Shown piece by piece: positions 36,027-44,958 of a DNA stretch of 64,000 bases. The stretch lies in assembly GCF_024666595.1 (NCBI RefSeq), contig NZ_CP088296.1, forward strand, positions 1,178,001 to 1,242,000, read 5' to 3'. The position numbers and the translations under genes are program-made. Each line of letters starts with the position of its first letter. Position 1 is the stretch's first letter. The stretch is from Sphingomonas sp. J315 (lineage in GTDB: Bacteria > Pseudomonadota > Alphaproteobacteria > Sphingomonadales > Sphingomonadaceae). Under the pieces are notes generated by a model, which was given only the letters and a program-made list of their open reading frames with translations, searched no databases and was not told the DNA's origin.

Positions 36027-36626
36027 TCAGTGTTCCGGTTGATCCGCGCGACGGGCCACTTGCGCTGGCCTGCGACGCACGAAGATCGGGGTGTCATTGG
36101 CATGGCCCAGCGTGAAGAAGAGCGCACTGGAAGGCTGGCGCGCAGGCGGCGGCGCGGTGCTCGTTCCCGACACCCGCGCAAGATAGTCGCGCGTCTCGCG
36201 GGGCAGTCGCGCGCGTCCGGCGAGATAGGCGGCGTAGCGCGCTGGCCCGGCATTATAGGCAGCGAACAAGCCGGGATAGCCGAACCGGTCATGCATGCGT
36301 TTAAGGTAGCAGGCCCCGGCGACGATATTGTCATGGGGGTCATGCGGATCGCTGCCGAGCCCATGGGCGGCGCGCAACTCGGCCCAGGTTCCGGGCATCA
36401 GCTGCATGAGACCCATCGCCCCCTTGGGTGAGACGATCGGGCTCCCGCGCAGCTGCGTCCGGCCACCGGATTCGGCACCCATCACCTGCGCGATCCATGA
36501 CGCAGGCACGACGCAGCGCCGTGCGGCCATTTCGATCAGCGGTGCCCAGCGGGTCACGCGATCCTCGGCGGGTGCCTGTGCGCCGAGCAGCGCCAGCGCG
36601 CTCATCGCGTGGCTTAGCGCACCCAT
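36027..36626 (-). CDS. Lytic transglycosylase (VirB1-like)
   Basis: A 199-residue peptidoglycan-cleaving enzyme that opens the wall for the conjugation apparatus. After a short hydrophobic start (MGALSHAMSALALLGAQAP) the SLT-like domain is clear: PASWIAQVMGAESGG with the catalytic Glu, SPKGAMGLMQLMPGTWAEL, DPHDNIVAGACYLKRMHDRFG and LFAAYNAGPARY. The ATG at 36626 overlaps the traF stop by 13 bases; the upstream extension of the frame is only shadow. The C-terminal 60 residues are proline- and arginine-rich. Confidence 0.9.
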   Translation of the reverse strand: MGALSHAMSALALLGAQAPAEDRVTRWAPLIEMAARRCVVPASWIAQVMGAESGGRTQLRGSPIVSPKGAMGLMQLMPGTWAELRAAHGLGSDPHDPHDNIVAGACYLKRMHDRFGYPGLFAAYNAGPARYAAYLAGRARLPRETRDYLARVSGTSTAPPPARQPSSALFFTLGHANDTPIFVRRRPAQVARRADQPEH

Positions 36627-37111
36627 AGCGGCACCGCCTTGCCGATCACCTGCGCGCGCTGCGTCGCCCCGAAATAGCGTCCGTCGAACGAGTCGGGGTG
36701 CGGCATCAACAACAGGACCTCGCCGTCCGTCAGCATGCGGCAGCCCTGCCAGGCGGGCAGCGGGCGGCCATGGGCGTCGACTGCGTGCCGCCGCGCAACG
36801 ATGCGCTGACCGACCATGATCCGGACGCCGCGGGCGCAGATACGGTCGCCATCGAGCGCGGCGACGCGCTTCACCAACGGCACGTTGCGCGGCAAATAGT
36901 GGCGACGTGCGGCGAGTTCGCGCGCTGCGCGCGGTGGCCATGCCAGCGCGAAGTCGCCGCGCTTCAGGTGCACGCCGGGTAGAACGGCGTAGAGCCCGAC
37001 CGGCGCGCTGGCGCTCGGATTCCATATCAGCAAGGGCGGCAGATCGAAGACCAGCGTCGCCCCCAGCCCCGCGACCAGTACGCCAAGCGCGAGCAGGCTG
37101 CGCTTACGCAT
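36614..37111 (-). CDS. traF: Conjugal transfer peptidase TraF (S26 family)
   Basis: A 165-residue membrane-bound protease related to signal peptidase I; TraF-type enzymes mature or cyclise the TrbC pilin. One N-terminal membrane helix (LLALGVLVAGLGATLVF) precedes WNPSASAPVGLYAV, with the catalytic Ser, and the basic LVKRVAALDGDRI, with the catalytic Lys. GRYFGATQRAQVIGKAVPLW at the C-terminus is the family's last box. The ATG at 37111 overlaps the end of the HTH gene by eight bases. Confidence 0.93.
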   Translation of the reverse strand: MRKRSLLALGVLVAGLGATLVFDLPPLLIWNPSASAPVGLYAVLPGVHLKRGDFALAWPPRAARELAARRHYLPRNVPLVKRVAALDGDRICARGVRIMVGQRIVARRHAVDAHGRPLPAWQGCRMLTDGEVLLLMPHPDSFDGRYFGATQRAQVIGKAVPLWVR

Positions 37112-37331
37112 CGCCGGCTTCCGCGACCTGCCGCGACCAATGCTCGAGGTCGTCGATATGGTAGCGGATATGGCGCGAGTGACGCCGGTAGCGCGGCCCG
37201 GTGCCCGCCGAGCGATATTCCTGGAGCGTACGCACCGAGAGGCCGAGGAAGTGCGCGGCCTGCTGGGGCGTGAGAAAGGGCGATCCGCGCGCCGCGCGCG
37301 CTGCCCGGTCATTCGCATCCTCGTCCTGCAT
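37104..37331 (-). CDS. Small helix-turn-helix protein, possible RdfS-like recombination directionality factor
   Basis: A 75-residue DNA-binding protein with FLTPQQAAHFLGLSVRTLQEYRSAGTGPRYRRHSRHIRYHIDDLEHW, a MerR/excisionase-type winged helix. In the related ICEMlSym family a small HTH excisionase (RdfS) is encoded upstream of traF and rlxS in the same operon, which is the arrangement here. A recombination directionality role is therefore plausible but inferred. It overlaps traF by eight bases. I start at 37331 because sequence further upstream is not family-like; 37332-37477 has no gene. Confidence 0.75.
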   Translation of the reverse strand: MQDEDANDRAARAARGSPFLTPQQAAHFLGLSVRTLQEYRSAGTGPRYRRHSRHIRYHIDDLEHWSRQVAEAGDA

Positions 37332-37477
37332 CCTTGCCTCGCTGGCTGGCGCGGCGGGGCGCCGCGCGGTGCGGCAAGGGATGCGGATCGGCGCGGCTCT
37401 GCGGGAGGCTCGAAAACCCTCCCCCGCAAAATCGAGCCCCGCCCGCGCCGGGCTTGCCGGCGCGGGCGGGAGCGAGG

Positions 37478-37798
37478 TCAGTCGGCCGGGTTCCAGATGA
37501 TCGCGAACGCATCGGGATCGTCCTGCCCTGCGGCGCGGCCGAGATTGGCGTAGAGGGTGCGCGGCCCGAACTCGGGCGCGGCGAGGCTGAGCGAGACATA
37601 GTCCTTGCCCGAGCGCTCGCCGGTGCGGACCCAGCCGCCGCCGACCTCGGTGCCGCCGCAGAAGACGCGATAGTCGGGCTGCGCCTCGCTGGTGCGGCTG
37701 CGGTTGGCGACGATCTCGATCTCGGCGCGAACCGAGATGGTCTTGAGCTGGCCCTTGAAGCCGTCGCTGGTGCGGGTGACGTGTCCGATTGCAGGCAT
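37478..37798 (-). CDS. DUF736 family protein
   Basis: A 106-residue protein of the DUF736 family (MPAIGHVTRTSDGFKGQLKTISVRAEIEIVANRS, SGKDYVSLSLAAPEFGPRTLYANLG, FAIIWNP). These small, beta-rich proteins occur almost only on conjugative plasmids and elements of alphaproteobacteria and have no established function. A strong AAGGAG site precedes the ATG. It is isolated by gaps on both sides, so it probably has its own promoter. Confidence 0.87.
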   Translation of the reverse strand: MPAIGHVTRTSDGFKGQLKTISVRAEIEIVANRSRTSEAQPDYRVFCGGTEVGGGWVRTGERSGKDYVSLSLAAPEFGPRTLYANLGRAAGQDDPDAFAIIWNPAD

Positions 37799-37918
37799 GG
37801 TTCATACTCCTTGCGTCTCGCCCGCGGACCATCCGGGGCGATGTGCGGCACAAGGCAGCGGATCGAGCGGCGGACCGAACCGGCACGGCCGGAGCGCGAG
37901 CGGAGGACCGGAGCCCCA

Positions 37919-37980
37919 GCGCTTATTTGCAGCGAAGCGGCCGCGAGGAGGCGGGCACAGCCCGCCGGGGAAATAAGCGC
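37919..37980. repeat. Long inverted repeat with nested hairpin
   Basis: GCGCTTATTT (37919-37928) and AAATAAGCGC (37971-37980) are perfect 10-bp inverted arms. They enclose GCGGGC-ACA-GCCCGC (37951-37965). The structure lies 120 bp upstream of DUF736 in the gene-free stretch 37799-38206. It may be a structured leader RNA, a terminator or a binding site. Confidence 0.5.
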
Positions 37981-38206
37981 CGGGGCGATGGTTTCGGGCA
38001 GGCGCGGCGCTGCCAGCCAAGCACGTCAGGCCCGGACTGGACCGCGGGCGGCGCGCGGTTCGAACCCTCGCATGGCGCGCACCCCCGCCCTGCTATCGCG
38101 GCAACGGCGCGCAATCGCGGGCCTGTGGTCCCGGATCCGCTTGCTCATAGCCGCCCATCGGCGCAGCCTTTCGTGCCTTCTGCGCGCGGTGATTCAGGGG
38201 CGATGG

Positions 38207-38329
38207 TCAGCCGATGAGCGTGCGCAGGCCGCCCCAGACACCAGCCAGGAACGCGCCTGCGAGCAGCGCGGCGAGCAGCCAATATTCGAGCGCGAGCGCG
38301 AAGGCCCGCGAGCCGGAACGCCGTTTCAC
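38207..38329 (-). CDS. Possible small membrane protein
   Basis: A 40-residue frame starting with GTG at 38329: VKRRSGSRAFALALEYWLLAALLAGAFLAGVWGGLRTLIG, quoted here only in part. A basic start, one strong membrane helix (WLLAALLAGAFLAGVWGG) and a short tail. It lies 74 bases after the parB-like gene on the same strand. Such tiny single-helix proteins do occur on conjugative elements, but nothing else supports it; it could be chance. Confidence 0.3.
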   Translation of the reverse strand: MKRRSGSRAFALALEYWLLAALLAGAFLAGVWGGLRTLIG

Positions 38330-38402
38330 CGCCCGATTGGAGCAGATCGCGGCGATGTAGGAAAGTGCGGCGGCGCGGCGGGAGACCGCGCCGCCGCGCC
38401 GG

Positions 38403-40148
38403 TCAGGCAGCGATGGCGAGCGCCGGACCGGCTTCGGGGGCGCACGCGCCGGCGAGCGTTGCATGGGCGGTGACCGCACGGACACCGCCGCGCGCGGTAT
38501 AGGTGGCGGGCGGGAACGCCATCCAGCGCGGCACCCAGCCCTCGTGCCGTTTGCGGCTGCCGGTGCCGTCGAGATGGTCGCGAGCGATGCGCTTCAGGGT
38601 CTTGAGCTTCTCGTCCATATTGGCGCTCGCGGTCGCGGGTCCGGCAATCTCGCCGACGATTCCGTGCATGACCTCCTTGTCGCGGATCAGCTCGAACAGC
38701 GTGTCGTCGGCCTGCCACCAGTCGGCCATGGTGACACCGATCCTTGCCCCCGCTGCCTCGACGGCGGCGCTTCCGGCGTGCAGGCTCTCGCCTATCACCA
38801 CCGCTGCGACATCGAGCAGCGCCGGGTCGGGGAGGTCGAGCAGGCGAGCGAACAGCGCCGCGAGCGCGGCATCGTCGCCATTGCCGTCGGTCAGGGTCGA
38901 GCGCTCGGGATCGAGATCGAGCAGCGCCAGCACCGCTCGGCGCCGCTCGCCGAACACGGCTTCGCCGCGCGCGGCGGCGACGCTGGCACAGACCGCCTCG
39001 TTCGCGCTGGCCTGCGGTTCGGGCCGCACGCGCCAAAGCGGCGAACCGATAATGGCGTGCGCCACGAGCAGGCGCAGCGCGACACCGGGATGCGCGGTCA
39101 GCGCGGCGCGCACGGCGGCGTGGCGATGGAGATCGACATAGTCGTTGAGCGCGCTGGTGACCTCGGGTCGTGCGGGCTTGGCGGCGGTCATAGCGGGTTC
39201 GCCGCGTTCGCGGGCGCGCGCTTCCTTGCGCGTCAGGTAACCGATATGGATCGCGACCTCGCCGCTCTCGCGCACCTCGACATAGACGCGCCCGCCCTTG
39301 GCCTTGGGCGTCTTCTCATGCTCCCAGCTATGAAAGCTGGTGTCGCGCGGCATCACCACCACCTCGTGCCAGCCATCATCGAGCGCGCTTTGCCGGACCC
39401 GTTCGATGGCCGCGTTCTGGAGCGTCCAGAAGGCGGCGCTATCCCCGAAATAGCTGTCCTCGCCGAACAGGTCGGCGATGATCGGTCCCTTATACTCGTC
39501 GAGCGCGAACAGCGCATGGCTGGTCCGGATCGAGTGCCCGCCGAGCAGCCATGACTTGAGCTGATGGCCGGTCGGGGCATAGGCGTGCGGATCATCGAGC
39601 AGCGCAAGCCATGCGCTTTGCTGCTTCTTGGAGGCCATGGTCAGGTGGCGGATCGTGGCGCGGTCGATCTCTTCGGCGCGGTAGAGGTTGCGGATGCGCG
39701 GGAGCAGATTGCCAAGGGCAAGGATGCGCCGCACGCCCGCTTCGGGGATACCGAAGGTCACGCCGATCGCTTCGGGATCGCGGCCTTGCTTGACCAGCTT
39801 CACGAAGCTTTCCCATTGGGTGACCTCGTCGGGATCGCGGCGTGCGACATTCTCGATCAGCGAGGCCTCGATGGCGTCGGCGTCGTCGCCTTCTTCAAGA
39901 ATCGCGCAGGGTAGCGGATCGGTATGGCCGGTCTGCTGCGCGGCAAGTTGCGCGGCGTGCAGCCGCCGCGCCCCGGCGACGACGCCGAACCGGCCTTCCC
40001 CGCCCTCGGGGCGGACGATCATCGGCTGGATGATGCCGCGCTTGAGCACGGTCGGGAGGATGTCCGATATGTCAGGCGGTTTCTTGCCGTGGCGCATGTT
40101 GAGCGGGCTGACTGCCAGCCTGTCGAGCGCAATGAAGTCGAGTTTCAT
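38403..40148 (-). CDS. ParB/RepB-like nuclease-domain protein of the element
   Basis: A 581-residue protein with an N-terminal ParB domain. The visible features are LDRLAVSPLNMRHGKKPPDISDILPTVLKRGIIQPMIVRP, the GVVAGARRLHAAQLAAQ box and an HTH-like segment DPEAIGVTFGIPEAGVRRILALGNLLP. A long C-terminal part of unknown function (HRHAAVRAALTAHPGVALRLLVAHA) follows. A good AAGGAGACG site precedes the ATG. ParB-like proteins of this length are standard in the accessory module of these ICEs and may aid maintenance or regulate transfer. No parA or repA partner is in the window. Confidence 0.85.
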   Translation of the reverse strand: MKLDFIALDRLAVSPLNMRHGKKPPDISDILPTVLKRGIIQPMIVRPEGGEGRFGVVAGARRLHAAQLAAQQTGHTDPLPCAILEEGDDADAIEASLIENVARRDPDEVTQWESFVKLVKQGRDPEAIGVTFGIPEAGVRRILALGNLLPRIRNLYRAEEIDRATIRHLTMASKKQQSAWLALLDDPHAYAPTGHQLKSWLLGGHSIRTSHALFALDEYKGPIIADLFGEDSYFGDSAAFWTLQNAAIERVRQSALDDGWHEVVVMPRDTSFHSWEHEKTPKAKGGRVYVEVRESGEVAIHIGYLTRKEARARERGEPAMTAAKPARPEVTSALNDYVDLHRHAAVRAALTAHPGVALRLLVAHAIIGSPLWRVRPEPQASANEAVCASVAAARGEAVFGERRRAVLALLDLDPERSTLTDGNGDDAALAALFARLLDLPDPALLDVAAVVIGESLHAGSAAVEAAGARIGVTMADWWQADDTLFELIRDKEVMHGIVGEIAGPATASANMDEKLKTLKRIARDHLDGTGSRKRHEGWVPRWMAFPPATYTARGGVRAVTAHATLAGACAPEAGPALAIAA

Positions 40149-40222
40149 CGGTCGTCTCCTTGGGTGCGGGTCCCGGGCTTGCCGGGGACCGGCTCATGTT
40201 CGGCGGCGGACGGCCGCCAGCG

Positions 40223-40669
40223 TCAGCCGCCCTTGCGGCGGTCCGGCGGAGCCGGATCGTTGGCATGGGGCGGAAGCGGGTCGGTGCCGGGCGGCACGCT
40301 CATCTCGACACGGCGGAGCAGGGTCTCCGCCCAGAGGATCGATCCGGCGCGGCGCGACCAGTCGGCCCAGATCGAGAGGCTGAACCGGGTCGCAAAGCTG
40401 AGATCGCGCTCGATGGTAAGGCCATAGGGGAGCTTCACGCTGGCGATCTCGGCGAGACTGAAGCTGCCGAGTTCGGGGCAGCCAAAGCCGAGATCGACCA
40501 ACCCGAACAGCGTGTCGCCGTCCGCATCGAGTTCACTTGCGAGCCATGTCGCCGCGCCCATGGGATTGAAGAACTTGACCAGCGGCATTGGATCGAGATG
40601 GGGGTTGGCGGCGGCGGCGCGGGCATTGGCCAGCAGCGCGGCGCGCAGGTCGGGCGGGAGCGCGATCAT
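40223..40669 (-). CDS. DUF2958 family protein
   Basis: A 148-residue protein with the DUF2958 signature: LPPDLRAALLANARA, MPLVKFFNPMGAATWLASELDADGDTLFGLVDLGFGCPELGSFSLAEIA and LPYGLTIERDLSF. The ATG at 40669 overlaps the ardC stop (ATGA). The family is common on mobile elements next to antirestriction genes; its function is unknown. The C-terminal tail is proline-rich. Confidence 0.85.
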   Translation of the reverse strand: MIALPPDLRAALLANARAAAANPHLDPMPLVKFFNPMGAATWLASELDADGDTLFGLVDLGFGCPELGSFSLAEIASVKLPYGLTIERDLSFATRFSLSIWADWSRRAGSILWAETLLRRVEMSVPPGTDPLPPHANDPAPPDRRKGG

Positions 40670-41613
40670 GCCGCGATCCTGTCCGCTTGCGCCACTTCGA
40701 GCGCTGCCGCCTTGGCCTCGCCGAGCAGTGCAAGCAGATAGTCGGCGGCGCGCGAGGCTGCGGCGGCGGCGCGGAAGATGGCGCGATTGTCGGTGCGCAG
40801 CACGGCGAGCCACGCAGCGATATAGTCGGCATGGCGCACGCTCGGATGGATGCCGAGATGGGCGCAGAGAAAAGCCGCGCCCATTTCGGCGACGAGTTCC
40901 TCGCGCGCATAGGCCGCCGATGCGAACGGCCCTGAAAGATCGCGCGCGAGGCGTGAGCCGTGCCCGGTCCAGTGGGTGAGTTCGTGGAGCGCGGTGCGAT
41001 ACCAGTTGATCGGATCGCCGAAGGCGCTGTGCGGCGGCACCTGCACATAGTCCTCGCCCGGCGCATAGAAGGCGTGCGCGCCGCCGACGCGGAAATCGGC
41101 GCGCGACGCGTCGATCACGGCTTCTGCAACCGGGGCGATCCCGCAGCGCGGCAGCGGCGCGGGATCGTCGGCGAGACCGGGGCGCAGTCCGTCGCATTGC
41201 GCGACGTTGAAGACGGTGAAGCGCTTGAGGAACGGCACGGCCTTGGCGGCCTCGCCGTCGCGGGTGGCGCGTTCCAGCTCGGCTTGGGGAATGAAGCGGT
41301 CGGCGAAGACAACGCCCGTCCCGCGCTCGCCCTTGCGCACACAGCCTCCGGCCTGTTGGGCCTGACGGAAGGTCAGCCAGCTTTGCGAGGAAAAACCGCC
41401 CGCGACGCCTGACGCCCAGAGGATGAGGATATTGACGCCCGAATAGCAGCGCGCGGTCAGCGCATTGCGCGGCAGCGAAGGCCCGGCGGCGGCGCTGTCC
41501 CATGGCTGAACCCATGGAACGCAGCCCTGTTCGAGTTCGGCGACGATGCGCTGGGTGACCTCATCATAGAGGCTGGCGCGCGGCCCATCTCCTGCGGGGC
41601 GGTGGCGGGGCAT
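40666..41613 (-). CDS. ardC: ArdC-like antirestriction/ssDNA-binding protein with zincin domain
   Basis: A 315-residue protein expected to protect incoming single-stranded element DNA from host restriction. The N-terminal ArdC domain shows YDEVTQRIVAELEQGCVPWVQPW, LPRNALTARCYSGVNILILW and WLTFRQAQQAGGCVRKGERGTGVVF. The C-terminal metallopeptidase-like domain has TALHELTHWTG (HExxH near 210-214) and EELVAEMGAAFLCAHLGI with a third ligand Glu. All expected motifs are present. It leads the ardC-DUF2958 pair. Confidence 0.92.
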   Translation of the reverse strand: MPRHRPAGDGPRASLYDEVTQRIVAELEQGCVPWVQPWDSAAAGPSLPRNALTARCYSGVNILILWASGVAGGFSSQSWLTFRQAQQAGGCVRKGERGTGVVFADRFIPQAELERATRDGEAAKAVPFLKRFTVFNVAQCDGLRPGLADDPAPLPRCGIAPVAEAVIDASRADFRVGGAHAFYAPGEDYVQVPPHSAFGDPINWYRTALHELTHWTGHGSRLARDLSGPFASAAYAREELVAEMGAAFLCAHLGIHPSVRHADYIAAWLAVLRTDNRAIFRAAAAASRAADYLLALLGEAKAAALEVAQADRIAA

Positions 41614-42036
41614 CTTCTCCTCCTCGCCGCCCCAAAACCAGCATGGCCCCCGGCAGCGGGGGTGGGCGGCGAGCGAGCAAGGAGGCCGGTTCCCCAAGGG
41701 GCGCCGGCACCCGAGGGGGCGGAACGAAGTGGAGCAGCCGGGCAGGGCCCGGCTTGCCGGCGGCCCGAACCGGCCTTTGCTGCGAGCGGTCGCCCATCCC
41801 CGCTGCCGGCGGGCCACCCGCAACGCCGCCGCGCAAGCGGCGACCGCTGGCCCGCAGGGCCTTCGCGCCAGCGGGCGTCACCGCATGGCCGAGACCCGCC
41901 GGGGCTCGGTGGCAAGGCGCAGCCGAGCCATAGCACGCGGCCGCCCGGTCACGGGCGGGGCGCAAGGCATTTCAGGGGCGCTGATGATGCGCCGGTCTGG
42001 GGGAGCTGCAAGCGAGCGGACTGGACCGGTTGAAAT
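41614..42036. other. Gene-free GC-rich spacer, possible right edge of the element core
   Basis: No convincing gene in 423 bp. Very GC-rich with several short inverted repeats (for example GCCGC-CGCGCAA-GCGGC near 41830). Gene content changes here from conjugation functions to chromosome-like catabolic genes, so an attachment site could lie here. I could not find a direct repeat of the 8165-8180 region. Confidence 0.35.
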
Positions 42037-43218
42037 TCAGCCCAGTCGCTCGATCACCAGCGCGATGCCCTGCCCTCCGCCGATGCACATCGTAACCAGG
42101 CCGAGGCGGCCGCCCGATCGCTGGAGTTCATAGAGGAGCTTGACGGTATTGATCGCCCCGGTTGCGCCGACCGGGTGGCCAAGCGAGATGCCGGATCCGT
42201 TGACGTTCGTCTTTTCGGGATCGAACCCGAGCTGCGCCGATACCGCGCATGCCTGCGCCGCGAACGCTTCGTTGGATTCGATCACATCGATCCGGTCGAG
42301 CGTCACGCCCGCGCGCCGCAGTGCGATCGGCACCGCCTCGACCGGCCCAAGCCCCATCACCCGGGGCTCCACCCCGGCATGGCCCCAGCCCAGGATCCGT
42401 GCGAGCGGCTTGGCCCCAAGTCGCTGCGCTTCCTCGGGCGAGCCCAGCACCACCGCCGCAGCACCATCGTTGATTCCCGAAGCGTTGCCCGCGGTGACCG
42501 TTCCGTCGCGCTGGAAGGCAGGGCGCAGCCTCGCCATATCCTCCAGCGTCGCCTCGGCCCGGACATGCTCGTCGGTATCGAACATCACGGTGCCGCCGCG
42601 GCTCTTGATCTCGACCGGTACGATCTGATCGCGGAAACGTCCCTCGGCGATCGCACGCGCGCCGCGGCGATGGCTCTCGACTGCGGCTTCGTCCTGCGCC
42701 GCCCGATCGATGCCGCATTGCGCCGCGACATTCTCCGCAGTCACCCCCATATGAACCTGGTCGAACGGATCGCTCAGCGTACGGGTAAGCGCGTCGAGCA
42801 TCTGGATGTCGCCCATCTTCTGGCCGAACCGCGCGCTGGCCACATAATGCGGCGCCTGGCTCATATTCTCGGCGCCGCCCGCGACCGCCACGCCGCATTC
42901 ACCAAGCGCAATGCCCTGTGCCGCGGAGATGATCGCCTGTAGCCCCGATCCGCACAGCCGGTTCACGGTCAGTGCGGGCACCGCCACCGGCACGCCCGCG
43001 CGCACCGCCGCGACGCGCGCCAGATAGGCGTCGCTGGGCGTAGAAGGGATCACATTGCCCATCACCACATGCCCGACCGCATCGGCTGCGATACCCGCAC
43101 GCGCAATCGCCTCGCCGATCACCAGCGCGCCCAGATCCGCCGCGGGCACGTTCTTCAGGGCACCGCCAAAGTCGCCGATCGCGGTACGGACGCCGGAGAG
43201 GATGAGAACGTCAGACAT
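42037..43218 (-). CDS. Acetyl-CoA acyltransferase (thiolase)
   Basis: A 393-residue thiolase. The nucleophilic Cys is in NRLCGSGLQAI (about 89). NVNGSGISLGHPVGATGA gives the catalytic His, and MCIGGGQGIALVIE the second Cys. Length and motifs are those of biosynthetic/degradative acetyl-CoA acetyltransferases. I start at 43218 (MSDVLILSGVRTAIGDFGGAL). It follows the enoyl-CoA hydratase gene by 34 bases in a two-gene leftward operon, giving the hydration and thiolysis steps of a beta-oxidation cycle. Confidence 0.93.
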   Translation of the reverse strand: MSDVLILSGVRTAIGDFGGALKNVPAADLGALVIGEAIARAGIAADAVGHVVMGNVIPSTPSDAYLARVAAVRAGVPVAVPALTVNRLCGSGLQAIISAAQGIALGECGVAVAGGAENMSQAPHYVASARFGQKMGDIQMLDALTRTLSDPFDQVHMGVTAENVAAQCGIDRAAQDEAAVESHRRGARAIAEGRFRDQIVPVEIKSRGGTVMFDTDEHVRAEATLEDMARLRPAFQRDGTVTAGNASGINDGAAAVVLGSPEEAQRLGAKPLARILGWGHAGVEPRVMGLGPVEAVPIALRRAGVTLDRIDVIESNEAFAAQACAVSAQLGFDPEKTNVNGSGISLGHPVGATGAINTVKLLYELQRSGGRLGLVTMCIGGGQGIALVIERLG

Positions 43219-43252
43219 GATGGATTTCCTTGAGTAGCCGGGGATTGGGGGA

Positions 43253-44038
43253 TCATTGCCCCGTGAAACTGGGTTTGCGCTTGTCGAGGAAAGCGGCGAC
43301 CCCTTCGCGGAAATCGCTCGTGTCGGCGGCGCGTCCCTGATGGGCGGCTTCAACCTCGAGCAGATCGGAGAGCGTGCCGCTGAGCGCGACCGCCGCCTGT
43401 GTGCGGATCAGTCCCAGCGCGACTGTCGGCATCGCGGCGAGCTTGCGCGCGAGCGCCATCGCCGTCTCCAGCAATGCATCGTCGTCTGCCACCCGCGTCA
43501 CCAACCCGGCATCGAGCGCCGCATCGGCGCCCAACCGTTCGCCGAGCAATGCCATTTCGAGGAGCTTGAGCCGTCCCGCCGACTTGCCGATCAGCCAGGT
43601 TGCGCCGGCATCGGGGACCAGTCCGATATTGGCGAAGGCGAGCAGCAGATAGGAAGAACGCGCTGCGACCACGATGTCGCCCGAAAGCGCGATCGAAACG
43701 CCCGCCCCCGCCGCTGCGCCATTCACCGCGGTTACGACCGGCACCTGCAGCGCGGCGAAGGTCTGGGTCAACGGATTATAGTGAGCCCGCACCGCATCGC
43801 CCAAGTCGCGCTCGGTCAGCCCGTCCTCGCTTGAAGCAAGATCGGCCCCCGAGCAGAAGGCACGGCCCTCGCCGGTCACCAGGATCGCGCGCGCGCCCGC
43901 GGCCACGACTTCGTCAAGCGTGTAGCGAAGGCGATCGAGCATCTCGAGCGTCAGGGCATTGAGCCGTTCGGGGCGGTTCAGCCGCACGATCGCCACGCCT
44001 TCGTCAATCTGCCAGATAACGGACGGCGATTCAGTCAT
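43253..44038 (-). CDS. Enoyl-CoA hydratase/isomerase family protein
   Basis: A 261-residue crotonase-fold enzyme with GEGRAFCSGADLASSEDG and AVNGAAAGAGVSIALSGDIVVAARSSYLLLAFANIGLVPDAGATWLI. The first catalytic Glu position is Phe/Ala (LAFANIG) while the second keeps Asp (VPDAG). This is the PaaG-like pattern, which favours isomerase activity on delta3 or ring-derived enoyl-CoA over plain hydration. It ends KRKPSFTGQ. It is first in the operon with the thiolase and divergent from etfB across 170 bp. Confidence 0.87.
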   Translation of the reverse strand: MTESPSVIWQIDEGVAIVRLNRPERLNALTLEMLDRLRYTLDEVVAAGARAILVTGEGRAFCSGADLASSEDGLTERDLGDAVRAHYNPLTQTFAALQVPVVTAVNGAAAGAGVSIALSGDIVVAARSSYLLLAFANIGLVPDAGATWLIGKSAGRLKLLEMALLGERLGADAALDAGLVTRVADDDALLETAMALARKLAAMPTVALGLIRTQAAVALSGTLSDLLEVEAAHQGRAADTSDFREGVAAFLDKRKPSFTGQ

Positions 44039-44208
44039 GGAAACTCCTTTGGCGCGACTGCTGCTAGAAGGCCCAGGCTGCCCGCGGCAAGCTTCGCCCC
44101 TTCGCCATCACCCTCCTGATCAAACCGGCGTTCGCATTGACGGGGGAGCCGCCATTTCCGCATGGCGCGCGATGCAATCCAAGGCCTCGAGGCGGTCGGA
44201 GAAACGGA

Positions 44209-44958
44209 ATGAAGATATTGGTGCCGGTCAAGCGTGTGCTTGACTATAACGTGAAGCCGCGGGTGAAGGCGGATGGAACGGGGGTCGACCTCGCCAACGT
44301 CAAGATGAGCATGAACCCGTTCGACGAAATCGCCGTCGAAGAGGCGATTCGCCTCAAGGAAAAGGGTGCGGCGACCGAGATCGTCGTGGTCTCGATCGGC
44401 GAGCAGAAGGCGCAGGAAACGCTGCGCACCGCGCTGGCGATGGGTGCCGACCGCGCGATCCTGATTGTCGCCGAAGACAAGGTCGAGCCGCTGGGCGTCG
44501 CCAAGCTGCTGGCGAAGGTCGCCGAGGCCGAAGCGCCGGGCCTGATCATCCTGGGCAAGCAGGCGATCGACGACGACAACAACCAGACCGGCCAGATGCT
44601 GGGCGCGCTGCTCGGCTGGGGCCAGGGGACGTTCGCGTCGAAGGTCGAGATCGCCGGCGAGCAGGTCGACGTGACCCGAGAAGTCGATGGCGGGCTGGAG
44701 ACGGTGAAGCTCAAGCTTCCCGCGATCGTCACCACCGACCTTCGCCTGAACGAGCCGCGCTACGCCTCGCTGCCCAACATCATGAAGGCGAAGAGCAAGC
44801 CGCTCGATCAGAAGGCCCCCGCCGACTATGGCGTCGATGTGGCCCCGCGCCTCACCGTCGTCAGCGTCACCGAGCCGGCCAAGCGCCAGGCCGGCGTCAA
44901 GGTTGCGGATGTGGATGAGCTTGTCGGCAAGCTCAAGGCGCTGGGAGTTGCGAAATGA
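44209..44958 (+). CDS. etfB: Electron transfer flavoprotein beta subunit
   Basis: A 249-residue ETF beta subunit, carrying AMP and forming the flavoprotein that accepts electrons from acyl-CoA dehydrogenases. It starts [20 protein letters not shown] at 44209. [49 protein letters not shown] and [16 protein letters not shown] are hallmark segments. A GGAGAAACGGA site precedes the ATG. It overlaps etfA by four bases. Sphingomonads usually have one such pair in the core genome; here it lies within a catabolic region, so it is either the housekeeping copy or a dedicated one. Confidence 0.96.
   Translation: MKILVPVKRVLDYNVKPRVKADGTGVDLANVKMSMNPFDEIAVEEAIRLKEKGAATEIVVVSIGEQKAQETLRTALAMGADRAILIVAEDKVEPLGVAKLLAKVAEAEAPGLIILGKQAIDDDNNQTGQMLGALLGWGQGTFASKVEIAGEQVDVTREVDGGLETVKLKLPAIVTTDLRLNEPRYASLPNIMKAKSKPLDQKAPADYGVDVAPRLTVVSVTEPAKRQAGVKVADVDELVGKLKALGVAK

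Noticed and set aside
35877..36431. 184-codon plus-strand frame opposite the transglycosylase
   Set aside because: Mostly antisense to a gene with clear SLT motifs and no domain of its own.
36627..37025. N-terminal extension of the lytic transglycosylase frame
   Set aside because: Lies inside traF in another frame and has no signal peptide or domain; the start at 36626 gives a normal protein.
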